A stretch of 35,383 bases of DNA, from NCBI GenBank assembly GCA_947489235.1, contig CANLDE010000007.1, positions 1 to 35,383 of the forward strand, given 5' to 3'. The notes beneath the pieces are model-generated. The model did not search any database, was not told the origin of the DNA, and saw only the letters and a program-made list of their open reading frames with translations. This stretch comes from Micrococcales bacterium (lineage in GTDB: Bacteria; Actinomycetota; Actinomycetes; Actinomycetales; Microbacteriaceae). A program made the translations under genes and the position numbers. Numbering within the stretch: the stretch's first letter is position 1; every line of letters starts with the position of its first letter. Positions 8,323 to 16,534 of this stretch are shown here, piece by piece.

Positions 8323-11300
8323 ATGTATCTAACTTCTTCAGCACTCTGGTCCTTCAACACGAGGGACCTCATGAGAGCATCATCTTGCGAACATTGCACC
8401 ATGATTTCTGTTTCCAGAACTCTTGCGGTGAAGAGCGTTCTGTCTAAGCTGCAACCATATGAGGATGAGTTAGCCCGAGCCAAAGCTGAGGGTGAGGATC
8501 AATCTCTCGCACAGAAATACGGTGTGATTTTTGAAGATGCCTTGATTAAAGAGCTAATTGCTTCTGTAGCACCTGGAGTTGTTGGCAGGCCTGAGATAGA
8601 TGGGGACATGGCCCAAACCATCGAGTTGATGAATGCAGGAATCCCAGTAATCTACCAAGGAGGTTTAAAGCGCCAGTTTGAGAGAACCATGTTTAGCGGG
8701 CGTCCTGACTTTCTGGTTCATCAAGACTGGGCTCTAATCTTTGTGGATGGAAAACTAACCGCAGAAAAGCTCTCGAATTCAACTTCTGCAGAAAACAAAT
8801 ACACCGTTTGGGATGCTAAATACGGAGGCCAAGCAAAAGCTGCTTACTTACTTCAGGTAGGTCTATACGTTGACGCTTTGGATCACCTGGGGCTAAAGGC
8901 TGAAGGCGAGCGTCATGGTTTGATCCTAGGTTCAAGAACCACCGAGAGTTTTGAAGAAATTGAAATAGTCCCTGCGATGCGCCTGGCAAGAAAGAAAATT
9001 GCTAACGTTATCGATTTTGCTGAGCAGGCAAAAAATCAAAATGAATTAGGAAAGTTTGAAGCAGACTCATTAACGTGGCACTGCCCTTCGAAACAAAATT
9101 GTGATATCTGTGAATACCCGGAGCTTTGCAAGGACGATCGAAAAGCAACAGATGATCTAGTCCAAGTTGCCAACATCACTCAGGCACAGATAGCAAGACT
9201 TGCTTCTTCAGAAATTACTACGATGACTGCTCTAGCCGAGGCTACTGAAGGCCAACGTCCCTATCGAATGACTCAAGAGACTTTCGACAAGATTAGAAAT
9301 CAAGCATCCGCTCAAGTCGAATCTCTCAAAACAGGCAAGCCAGTCTCCCGACTCATACCCGACCCGATGATTCAGTACTTGCCGCCGAGATCTCGTCTAG
9401 ATGTGTTCTTTGACTTCGAGGGTTTCCCGTATTTCGTTGAGCGCGGGGGTCTTGAGTATCTCTTTGGCAACTACGACTGGGGCACAGGTGAAAACGAAGG
9501 TGCTCCGCGGGATGATCTATTCACTGAGTTCTGGGCACACGACAGAGCATCTGAAAAAATAGCATTTGCAGGTTTCATGGCCTGGGCAATAAAGCGTATG
9601 GAAGAAGATCCCGAAGCGCATATCTATCACTATGCAAGCTACGAAGTGACAGCATTAAAACGGCTGGCAATGAGGCACGGAATTTTTGAAAAAGAAGTTG
9701 CCTGGCTTATTACAAATGGACGTCTTGTTGACATGTTCAACATCGTGCGGAACTCACTGATCATTGGTGAAGAGAGCTACTCAATAAAGAAATTAGAGAG
9801 GCACTATAGGTTTATTCGATCATCGGATGTTCAAAAAGCATCTGCGAGCATCGATGAATATGACCGTTGGTGTGAACTCGATTCCTTAAGCAAGGATCTC
9901 TTACTACCGGAGAGCGAGCGCAAGGTAATAGCAGAGGATGCTGCAAAGATTTACTCGGAGCTGCGACTGTATAACTTAGAGGACGTTTGGTCTACTCGAG
10001 AGCTATATCGCTGGCTTGAGAGCATGCCGGGTGCTAGTTCTAAATACGGATTGCCCGAACCTGGCGATTCAGATGAGGAGGGGCCCGATAGAAAGCCCAG
10101 CAAAAGCGAACTAGAACTAGCCGAGCTTCAAGCCCAGACCAAAGAACTATTCGATATAGTTGCCAATTGGGAATGGGGCAAAGACTCCGAGGCTGACTAT
10201 CGAGCTCAGATTTGGTTGGCTATTACTCACTCCATTCTTTTCTATAAGCGCGAAGAGGTTATGTTCTGGGCAGATGTTGCTATCAAAGTATTGATGGATG
10301 ATGAAGCTCTTGAAGGTGACAGAGCAGCTGCAGCAATTTCCGAAGTTGTTGAAGTAGGCAGAGAAACTAAGACCAGACGTGCCGATGACAGCACTTACAC
10401 GCAAGTTACTTACACATGCCTTTTCCCTGAGGACGACCTTTACGTTCCTAAGGCTGATCAAGAGATTGTTGTTCGCTATCGCGGCGAGGGCAATCGCCAG
10501 ATGCGCGACTTTGGAAGAATCATTGAGGTTATAGGAAGCTCAGTAACTTTCACAAGAGCTATCACCAAAAACTCAGATGCGCATATTCCCAACGCAGTGA
10601 TTAACAAGACTCACATTCCTACCTCATCCAAGCAGTCAGCTTTACTTCAATTAGCTAATGAGATCGCTGCAGCTTGGAAAACTCCACTAAACCCAGCTCC
10701 TGATCGGCCAGCAATCATGGACCTGCTTATGCGAAGGCCTCCCAAGCTTAAAGGTTTGACAGCTTTACCTAAGGCAAATCCTGAGGATTTCCTGCCCTCT
10801 GTTATCGAAGCAGTAAGGTCACTGGATGGCTCAGTTTTAGCTATCCAGGGTCCCCCTGGCTCAGGTAAGACTTACTTAGGATCAAGAACAATTCTTGAAC
10901 TCATTAAAGCCGGCAAACGCGTTGGGGTGACTGCTAACTCACATTCGGCTATTGAGAATTTGTTGGAGGCCTGCATCGAAGCTGGTGTTAATCCAGAGCA
11001 AATTGTAAAAAAGCAAGACGAAGGTGAAGAGCGTCCTTGGGCAGTCAAGAGAAGTAACGGGCCAGTTGTAACGTGGATGAGAAATCAAACGGGTGCTTAT
11101 GTAGTTGGTGGAACTAATTTTTTCTTCAGCAATAGAGATGTCAGAGAACAAAAACTTGACTACTTATTCATTGATGAAGCAGCGCAATATTCACTTGTAG
11201 ATTGCATGTCGGTTAGCGGTATCGCCGAAAACCTCGTGCTGATGGGAGATCCTCAGCAATTGGCTCAGGTTGTCACAGCAGTTCACCCAGGCGGTGTTGA

Positions 11301-11937
11301 AAACTCTGCTTTGGGCCACTACATGGGTAATCATTCAATCCTTCCTGCAAACATGGGCTACTTCGTTGAGGTAACCAGAAGACTTCACCCTTCTATAAAC
11401 CATGCAGTCAGCTGGTTGGCTTATGAAGGAAAACTAAGATCACATCCTTCGACAGATAAGTTCAGGATCGACGGTCATGAACAAGGTCTCATTGCTGTTC
11501 CTGTTCCTCACTTAGGAAACTCGACTTCCAGCGAAGAAGAATCGGTTGTCGTAGTTGATTTGGTTTCTAAGCTAGGCGGCAAGAAAGACCCTTCAAATGT
11601 TTTGGTGGTTGCTGCATACAACGCTCAGGTAGATCTCCTTCGGACAAAGCTCGATGATGCTGGCTTTGAAGAAGTTCTTGTGGGAACTGTCGACAAGTTC
11701 CAAGGTCGTGAAGGATTAGCGGTTATCTATAGCTTTGCTGCCTCCTCGAGCATGGATGCTCCTAGGGGTCTCGAATTCTTGCTTGATAGAAACAGACTTA
11801 ATGTCGCTATAAGTAGGGCCAAGGCCACCTGTTATCTAGTCTTCAGTGAAACGCTCTTGGAAAGTCAGTTCAATAGCGTGGCTGAAGTGAAAGCCGTTAG
11901 CAGGCTTGCTGGTCTATTGGAGATTGCAACTAAATAG
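8323..11937 (+). CDS. TM0106-type RecB-like nuclease / RNase H-like / SF1 helicase fusion
   Basis: The 1204-residue protein has three recognisable parts. The N-terminal region (about 1-260) resembles the TM0106 RecB-like PD-(D/E)XK nuclease: SCEHCT near residue 20, GRPDFLV and VWDAKYGG (core acidic/Lys positions), then a cluster CPSKQNCDICEYPELC with four Cys, likely a metal or Fe-S site. The middle (about 355-575) resembles an RNase H-like exonuclease: DVFFDFEGFPYF, IYHYASYEVTALKRL, YNLEDVWSTREL. The C-terminal helicase (about 800-1200) is of the Dna2/Upf1-like SF1 class: QGPPGSGKT (Walker A), FIDEAAQ (motif II), LMGDPQQL (III), VDKFQGRE (V) and NVAISRAK (VI). This suggests DNA or RNA end processing; the exact role is unknown. 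The first ATG fits the family N-terminus. Confidence 0.88.
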   Translation: MYLTSSALWSFNTRDLMRASSCEHCTMISVSRTLAVKSVLSKLQPYEDELARAKAEGEDQSLAQKYGVIFEDALIKELIASVAPGVVGRPEIDGDMAQTIELMNAGIPVIYQGGLKRQFERTMFSGRPDFLVHQDWALIFVDGKLTAEKLSNSTSAENKYTVWDAKYGGQAKAAYLLQVGLYVDALDHLGLKAEGERHGLILGSRTTESFEEIEIVPAMRLARKKIANVIDFAEQAKNQNELGKFEADSLTWHCPSKQNCDICEYPELCKDDRKATDDLVQVANITQAQIARLASSEITTMTALAEATEGQRPYRMTQETFDKIRNQASAQVESLKTGKPVSRLIPDPMIQYLPPRSRLDVFFDFEGFPYFVERGGLEYLFGNYDWGTGENEGAPRDDLFTEFWAHDRASEKIAFAGFMAWAIKRMEEDPEAHIYHYASYEVTALKRLAMRHGIFEKEVAWLITNGRLVDMFNIVRNSLIIGEESYSIKKLERHYRFIRSSDVQKASASIDEYDRWCELDSLSKDLLLPESERKVIAEDAAKIYSELRLYNLEDVWSTRELYRWLESMPGASSKYGLPEPGDSDEEGPDRKPSKSELELAELQAQTKELFDIVANWEWGKDSEADYRAQIWLAITHSILFYKREEVMFWADVAIKVLMDDEALEGDRAAAAISEVVEVGRETKTRRADDSTYTQVTYTCLFPEDDLYVPKADQEIVVRYRGEGNRQMRDFGRIIEVIGSSVTFTRAITKNSDAHIPNAVINKTHIPTSSKQSALLQLANEIAAAWKTPLNPAPDRPAIMDLLMRRPPKLKGLTALPKANPEDFLPSVIEAVRSLDGSVLAIQGPPGSGKTYLGSRTILELIKAGKRVGVTANSHSAIENLLEACIEAGVNPEQIVKKQDEGEERPWAVKRSNGPVVTWMRNQTGAYVVGGTNFFFSNRDVREQKLDYLFIDEAAQYSLVDCMSVSGIAENLVLMGDPQQLAQVVTAVHPGGVENSALGHYMGNHSILPANMGYFVEVTRRLHPSINHAVSWLAYEGKLRSHPSTDKFRIDGHEQGLIAVPVPHLGNSTSSEEESVVVVDLVSKLGGKKDPSNVLVVAAYNAQVDLLRTKLDDAGFEEVLVGTVDKFQGREGLAVIYSFAASSSMDAPRGLEFLLDRNRLNVAISRAKATCYLVFSETLLESQFNSVAEVKAVSRLAGLLEIATK

Positions 11938-12184
11938 GTTCTTTCCCACAATCGTGCATGTCCACTCTGTGTCTGCAAGATTTGTCAAAAACAATCCAGC
12001 TTCCTTTCGGGGCTTGAATTGCTGCCTGAGCGTGTGGAAGACACATATATTCAAACTGCTGACATTCAGGGCATATGAGCCTGTGCGTGGCTTTATCATC
12101 GCAGTCCACGTAGTCACAAGTGATGTTGAAATCCAGGTGGTCTATTTTCCCAATTAAAGTATTCTGCTGAGTATCTGCCATCAC
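11930..12184 (-). CDS. Small Cys/His-rich protein, putative zinc-binding
   Basis: This 84-residue hypothetical protein has cysteine and histidine spacing suggesting one or two zinc sites: TCDYVDCDDKATHRLICPEC, then MCLPHAQ, then KSCRHRVDMHDC. I cannot name the family. It can start at GTG (12184) or the adjacent ATG (12181); the upstream gene's TAA ends one base before the GTG, so the pair is coupled. Its last 8 nt overlap the 3' end of the convergent nuclease-helicase gene. The plus-strand ORF across the same span is a shadow. Confidence 0.65.
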   Translation of the reverse strand: MMADTQQNTLIGKIDHLDFNITCDYVDCDDKATHRLICPECQQFEYMCLPHAQAAIQAPKGSWIVFDKSCRHRVDMHDCGKEPI

Positions 12185-12185
12185 A

Positions 12186-12704
12186 TTACTTCTCTAATCG
12201 AAATAACTCAGATAAACCAAAGACCGATCTCACCGGATAACTCAAATACTCAGACCATTCGGCAAGCCTTGGTTCTCTCCAAACATAGTCATCTGCTACT
12301 TGAGCCAAGCAAGCCCAATAGAAGACTGTGACTAGATCTATGGTTAGGAAGTTTTGTGTCTCATCCTCAAACACTCTGCCAAGAATTCTTCTAAGCAATT
12401 GAGGAACCTGATGTAGGCCATATTCATGCAAAGTATCTAGCACTAGCAGTTCTACTTGATATGCCCGCTTAGCATTCCATATAGGTGAAGCGTCGGATCT
12501 GTGCAGCATGCTAGTAATAGCTAAAGCTCTTCTGAATGTGGCTGAATCCATGGCTAGGAGCAGACCTTCAAAGCGTTCTAGCTCATAGCCTGCATATCTA
12601 AGGTCCAAGATATCTGGGTAATACAAGACACCGACCAAGCTAGGCCTACCGGCAGGAGGGTTGAGCCTGACCTGGTCTTCCTGGGAGTCATCGAAATCTT
12701 GCAT
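12186..12704 (-). CDS. Conserved-looking hypothetical protein, 172 aa
   Basis: A soluble, mostly alpha-helical 172-residue protein without signal peptide or membrane segment. Notable stretches are an acidic start (MQDFDDSQEDQVRLN), the Pro/Gly-containing NPPAGRPSLVGVLYYPD, a long Leu-rich helical centre, and a Trp/Tyr-rich C-terminal third (FYWACLAQVADDYVWREP, LAEWSEYLSYPVRS). It is probably the first gene of a two-gene unit with the Cys-rich protein downstream (1-nt gap). No SD is obvious; a TAGGAC box lies 9 nt before the ATG. No function can be assigned. Confidence 0.65.
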   Translation of the reverse strand: MQDFDDSQEDQVRLNPPAGRPSLVGVLYYPDILDLRYAGYELERFEGLLLAMDSATFRRALAITSMLHRSDASPIWNAKRAYQVELLVLDTLHEYGLHQVPQLLRRILGRVFEDETQNFLTIDLVTVFYWACLAQVADDYVWREPRLAEWSEYLSYPVRSVFGLSELFRLEK

Positions 12705-12761
12705 GTCTCAATTGTCCTAGGTCTCGGCTAATGTTTGAAGCAACTAACAGTTAGGGGCAAC

Positions 12762-12911
12762 ATGGGTGGTTTGTTCAAGGGTTGTTTCTGGGGCTTCGCC
12801 TGGATTGTTACTCTGATCTACGCTATTGCCTTTCCACCTTTACTTTTTGTTATGTTGGCAGCTCTGCCAATTGTGCTTATCTGGAACTATCTCAAACGAA
12901 GAGGATGGTAA
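12762..12911 (+). CDS. 49-residue membrane protein, missing from the ORF track
   Basis: ATG at 12762 follows a GGGG SD-like sequence by 4 nt and encodes 49 residues beginning MGGLFKGCFWGFAWIV and ending NYLKRRGW. Nearly the whole protein is hydrophobic (one long or two short membrane segments) with a basic C-terminal tail, a typical small membrane protein. Its stop TAA at 12909-12911 is 3 nt before the ATG of the next membrane gene, so the two are very likely co-translated. It is below the 60-residue cut-off of the track. Confidence 0.7.
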   Translation: MGGLFKGCFWGFAWIVTLIYAIAFPPLLFVMLAALPIVLIWNYLKRRGW

Positions 12912-12914
12912 TAA

Positions 12915-13304
12915 ATGAAGTCACTACTACTGGGATTCTTTGGAGTCTTTGCAGTTGCGCTAGGTCTAGGTTTCCTCAGTCAATACCCTGCAGTCTTTTG
13001 GGTAATAGTTTTCATTTTTGTCGCTGCACTGGTTTTAGGTTTGCGTCAAGGAAGGAAACAGTCAGTTCTTAAAGATCCTGAAAGAACCATGAGGCGCAAC
13101 TCAGCTTTCGGTGGTGACCAGATACTAGAAGATGATATCGTTCACCACCATCAACCTAACCGCCTGCCATTTCAGAACAGAGATAAGCCAGTAGTTGCTC
13201 CTGTGGCCTTACCTGTTGAAGAGGTTGATCCAGAGATAGAAAATGCTGCAGCTATGTATTATGAGGGAAATGCCGAATACTACGAAGAAGAGGGCGAGCA
13301 ATAG
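12915..13304 (+). CDS. Hypothetical membrane protein with acidic cytoplasmic tail
   Basis: This 129-residue protein has two hydrophobic segments at the N-terminus (LLLGFFGVFAVALGLGFL and VFWVIVFIFVAALVLGL), then a basic turn (RQGRKQS) and a hydrophilic tail of about 75 residues containing HHHQPN and ending in an acidic, Tyr-rich stretch (MYYEGNAEYYEEEGEQ). It directly follows the 49-residue membrane protein (3-nt gap) and probably acts with it. The family is not recognised. Confidence 0.75.
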   Translation: MKSLLLGFFGVFAVALGLGFLSQYPAVFWVIVFIFVAALVLGLRQGRKQSVLKDPERTMRRNSAFGGDQILEDDIVHHHQPNRLPFQNRDKPVVAPVALPVEEVDPEIENAAAMYYEGNAEYYEEEGEQ

Positions 13305-13351
13305 GCTGTAAGTTAGGTACCAACTAGTTTGTTTCTATAGGGAGAAGCACA

Positions 13352-15001
13352 ATGAAAAGATTTATACCAGCTTCTGTAGCTCTAATCCTCTTGAGCGTTT
13401 CTCTAAGTGCTTGCTCACCTGCGGAAACTTCCAAGTCGCTAGATCAATACCTGACTCAAGAATTAAGTTGGACCGAGTGCTCAGAAGACCTTCTCGTTGA
13501 AGCAGATCAGCAGAGCTCTCTCTTCAAAAGCGTCACACCTGATTGCTCAACTGTTTTAGTTCCAGCAAACTATGAAACATCTTCTGCTGAAAACAAGGAA
13601 TTTGGAATCGCTCTTATGCGACTCAGCAAAGCAGCAGAAAGCGATTACCAAGGAACTTTATTCATCAATCCTGGTGGCCCGGGTGGTTCTGGTATCGAGC
13701 AGCTTCAGTGGTCTAATTTCCCAGACGGTTTAGTAAAACACTTTGACATTGTTGGCTTTGACCCTAGAGGCGTGGGGGCTTCTCAATTCACCGATGGAAC
13801 AGAGATTAAGTGTTCTGATGAGCTTGATTACAGAACATACTTTGAGGGAGAAGCCTCTCCTGCAAACTTTGAAGAATACCAGGCAAAAATCCCGCTTTCA
13901 GATGAGTACTACAACGACTGTGTGGCTAGAAATCCACTTTGGTGGACTCTTTCAACCTCTAACGTTGTTGAAGATCTTGATGTGATGAGACAAGTCATCA
14001 CTGGAGATGAACCGCTGAACTTTATTGGCACATCCTACGGAACAACTATTGCTGGCCTTTATGTTTCAAAGTATCCAGAGAATGTCGGCAAGATTGTTCT
14101 AGATAGCCCAACCACAGTCGATGAAGACCCAATCAAGTCAGCTGTTGAGAACTACAAGGCTATGGAAATGAAACTTGACTCCTATCTGGACTACTACGCA
14201 GAGCAGGAAGGCAAGACTAGCGCTGAGGCTTGGCAAGACCTTCTATATGTGAAGCAAATTGCCGATGATGATGAACTTATTGGTTATGCCGGTTTGGTGC
14301 CTAGCGATACAGAACCTAGCCTGATGATAAGTTCCGAATCTCTTCTTAGCCGAGGAATACTTGCCCTGAACTACTTCCCTGAGCAAGATGCTAAAGAGGA
14401 ATTTGCGAAGGCAATTAAGGAAGCTCTCGAATATCGCTCTAACTGGGCTTTTGAATTCTATGCGTTACGCATGGATGGCTATGACCCAGAATCTCTAAAA
14501 GGATCTTCACTATCAGCAAAGAAGCTGAAGCGAACAAACTCTTTCGAAATTATGACAATCGTGAACTCCATGGATTACTCACCAGAAGAATTGAGTATCG
14601 AAGATCAAAAGGAGATGGCCAAGCAAATGAAGGCTGTTGCACCGAAACTCTATGCACTCAACCTAGATTCCAGTGGCTACCAGTACTACGGTGAATCACT
14701 AGGAGTTGATTGGGTAAGCATCGCCAATGAAGATGATTCAATTCCTGACCCACCAACAACTCCCCTGATTAGAGAAAACAAGTCAGGTAAGAAGTTGTTG
14801 ATTGTTGGATCAATCTACGAAGCGGTCACTCCATATCAGTTCTCGAAGGACACAGCCAAGCTATTGAAGTCACCACTGATTTCAGTTGAGTCATCAACAC
14901 ATGGCCCAGCAGCTGGTTATGACATACCTTGCTTGAATGATGTGCTGATTGATTTCTTTGTGAACGATATCGTTCCAGGGGATATGACCTGTAAGGCTTA
15001 G
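13352..15001 (+). CDS. TAP-like alpha/beta hydrolase lipoprotein (secreted peptidase-like)
   Basis: The 549-residue protein has a lipoprotein signal (LLSVSLSAC, lipobox Cys at about 21), so it should be anchored outside the membrane. The alpha/beta hydrolase core shows the oxyanion segment [22 protein letters not shown], the nucleophile elbow GTSYG with Ser228, and the C-terminal TAP-like domain with VTPY and STHGPAAGY (catalytic His). Relatives are the actinobacterial tripeptidyl aminopeptidase/SlpD-SlpE type proteins, which release N-terminal peptides or hydrolyse esters. The position normally occupied by the catalytic Asp (D-x-x-TP) appears to read Glu in IYEAVTP. GGGAG lies 7 nt before the ATG. 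The 3' end overlaps convergent purA by 4 nt. Confidence 0.88.
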   Translation: MKRFIPASVALILLSVSLSACSPAETSKSLDQYLTQELSWTECSEDLLVEADQQSSLFKSVTPDCSTVLVPANYETSSAENKEFGIALMRLSKAAESDYQGTLFINPGGPGGSGIEQLQWSNFPDGLVKHFDIVGFDPRGVGASQFTDGTEIKCSDELDYRTYFEGEASPANFEEYQAKIPLSDEYYNDCVARNPLWWTLSTSNVVEDLDVMRQVITGDEPLNFIGTSYGTTIAGLYVSKYPENVGKIVLDSPTTVDEDPIKSAVENYKAMEMKLDSYLDYYAEQEGKTSAEAWQDLLYVKQIADDDELIGYAGLVPSDTEPSLMISSESLLSRGILALNYFPEQDAKEEFAKAIKEALEYRSNWAFEFYALRMDGYDPESLKGSSLSAKKLKRTNSFEIMTIVNSMDYSPEELSIEDQKEMAKQMKAVAPKLYALNLDSSGYQYYGESLGVDWVSIANEDDSIPDPPTTPLIRENKSGKKLLIVGSIYEAVTPYQFSKDTAKLLKSPLISVESSTHGPAAGYDIPCLNDVLIDFFVNDIVPGDMTCKA

Positions 15002-16284
15002 CCAAGCATGTCGTGCAACACGATTGTTGCATCACGAGCAGGACCAACACCGATGGCTGAGATTCTGCAGTTGCTCATCTTTTCTAGTGCCCTTACGTAA
15101 TCCTGAGCATTCTTAGGTAGATCTTCAAACTTCCTGCAACCAGTGATGTCCTCATCCCAACCAGGGAAGTTTTCATAGATTGGAATTGCGTGGTGGAAAT
15201 CAGATTGTGAAACAGGGACTTCTTCCACTCTCTTGCCATCGACATCGTAAGCAACACAAACAGGAATCTCTTTGATACCAGTTAGTACATCGAGCTTGGT
15301 CAAAACGAAATCAGTTAGTCCGTTGATACGAGCCGAGTACCTAGCAATTGGAGCGTCATACCAACCACAGCGACGTGGACGACCAGTGGTGGTTCCATAC
15401 TCGTGACCTGTCTTACGAAGTAGCTCGCCCCACTCGTCAAATAGTTCTGTTGGGAATGGACCTGCTCCAACACGGGTTGTGTATGCCTTAACAATTCCAA
15501 TCACATTTTGAAATAGTCCAGGGCCAATACCTGATCCAGTTGCAGCACCACCAGCAGTGGCGTTTGATGAAGTAACGAAAGGATAGGTTCCGTGATCAAC
15601 GTCGAGCATGGTTGCCTGTCCACCTTCGAATAGCACGTTCTTGCCAGCTTCAATAGCTTGGTGTAATTCGAGTGCCGTGTCAGCAACCATCGGACGAAGT
15701 CGTTCTGTATAGGTCAGTAGCTCTGCGACAACTTCTTCAACTCGGATTGCCGAGCGGTTATAGACCTTGGTTAGCAATTGGTTCTTCTGAACCAATGCCC
15801 CTTCAACCTTTTGACGAAGAATTGATTCGTCAAACAAATCTTGAATACGAATACCAACACGGTTGATCTTGTCAGCATATGTTGGACCAATACCTCGACC
15901 AGTGGTGCCAATAGCTCTCTTACCTAAGAAACGCTCCGCTGTCTTATCCAGTGATACGTGATAAGGCGTAATGACATGAGCGTTAGCAGAAACACGAAGA
16001 CGACTAGTGTCGATTCCTCGAGCGTTCAGTGCATCCAACTCTTCAAACAACACGTGCAGATCGATGACCACACCGTTAGAAATAACTGGAATAACGCCTG
16101 GGGTTAGGATTCCAGACGGTAAAAGATGTAGTGCATACTTTTCATTACCGATGACTACTGTGTGACCTGCATTGTTTCCGCCGTTGAACTTCACAACATA
16201 CTGAATATGTTCAGCTAATAGGTCTGTAGCCTTGCCCTTGCCTTCATCGCCCCACTGAGCGCCCACAATCACAAAAGCAGGCAT
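14998..16284 (-). CDS. purA: Adenylosuccinate synthetase
   Basis: PurA joins IMP and aspartate with GTP to give adenylosuccinate, the first committed step to AMP. The 428-residue protein has the full family set: [11 protein letters not shown] at residues 8-18 (GTP loop with catalytic Asp), [10 protein letters not shown] near 33-42 (catalytic His), [14 protein letters not shown] near 125, [17 protein letters not shown] near 220, [14 protein letters not shown] near 295 and KLDVLTG near 329. The ATG is the start of the conserved [10 protein letters not shown]. It lies apart from the purDC/SQL units and is convergent with the lipoprotein hydrolase gene, overlapping by 4 nt (TTAG). Confidence 0.98.
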   Translation of the reverse strand: MPAFVIVGAQWGDEGKGKATDLLAEHIQYVVKFNGGNNAGHTVVIGNEKYALHLLPSGILTPGVIPVISNGVVIDLHVLFEELDALNARGIDTSRLRVSANAHVITPYHVSLDKTAERFLGKRAIGTTGRGIGPTYADKINRVGIRIQDLFDESILRQKVEGALVQKNQLLTKVYNRSAIRVEEVVAELLTYTERLRPMVADTALELHQAIEAGKNVLFEGGQATMLDVDHGTYPFVTSSNATAGGAATGSGIGPGLFQNVIGIVKAYTTRVGAGPFPTELFDEWGELLRKTGHEYGTTTGRPRRCGWYDAPIARYSARINGLTDFVLTKLDVLTGIKEIPVCVAYDVDGKRVEEVPVSQSDFHHAIPIYENFPGWDEDITGCRKFEDLPKNAQDYVRALEKMSNCRISAIGVGPARDATIVLHDMLG

Positions 16285-16318
16285 GGCAAACTCTTTTCTG
16301 CACTATATAAGGGGTAAA

Positions 16319-16347
16319 GGCTAAACTGCCTCATCTAAAGTTTAGCC
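16319..16347. repeat. 9-bp perfect inverted repeat upstream of purA
   Basis: GGCTAAACT (16319-16327) and AGTTTAGCC (16339-16347) form a perfect inverted repeat around 11 nt. Both arms contain the TAAACT -10-like string in opposite orientations, so this may be either an operator or a pair of facing promoter boxes. It lies about 35-63 nt upstream of the purA ATG. TATAGT (16305-16300 on the minus strand) is another -10 candidate for purA. No T-run follows, so it is not read as a terminator. Confidence 0.5.
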
Positions 16348-16492
16348 GATGTCTAAAAGATCGGCTTTCGACTCTAGGCCTAGTCGTTGGGATCTGGTAG
16401 TCCTCACATATTGGGCAAATAGGTTGGATTTTCAGGCTAAAACCCCTAAATTTGGCACTTCCTGTTAACCGTTGCGACACCACTTCGAAACC

Positions 16493-16534
16493 TATAAGAC
16501 TTAGATTCCTAATAGGAATTCAGTTAGGAGTAGT
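16493..16534 (+). promoter_or_regulatory. Promoter region, 15-bp palindrome and SD of the first GH13-like gene
   Basis: TATAAGACTTAGATT (from 16493) offers -10 choices, with TTGCGA (16472-16477) as a possible -35. Immediately downstream, ATTCCTA-A-TAGGAAT (16505-16519) is a perfect palindrome placed where a repressor would block transcription. GGAG lies 4 nt before the ATG at 16535. The rest of the 16285-16534 gap shows no gene. Confidence 0.5.
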
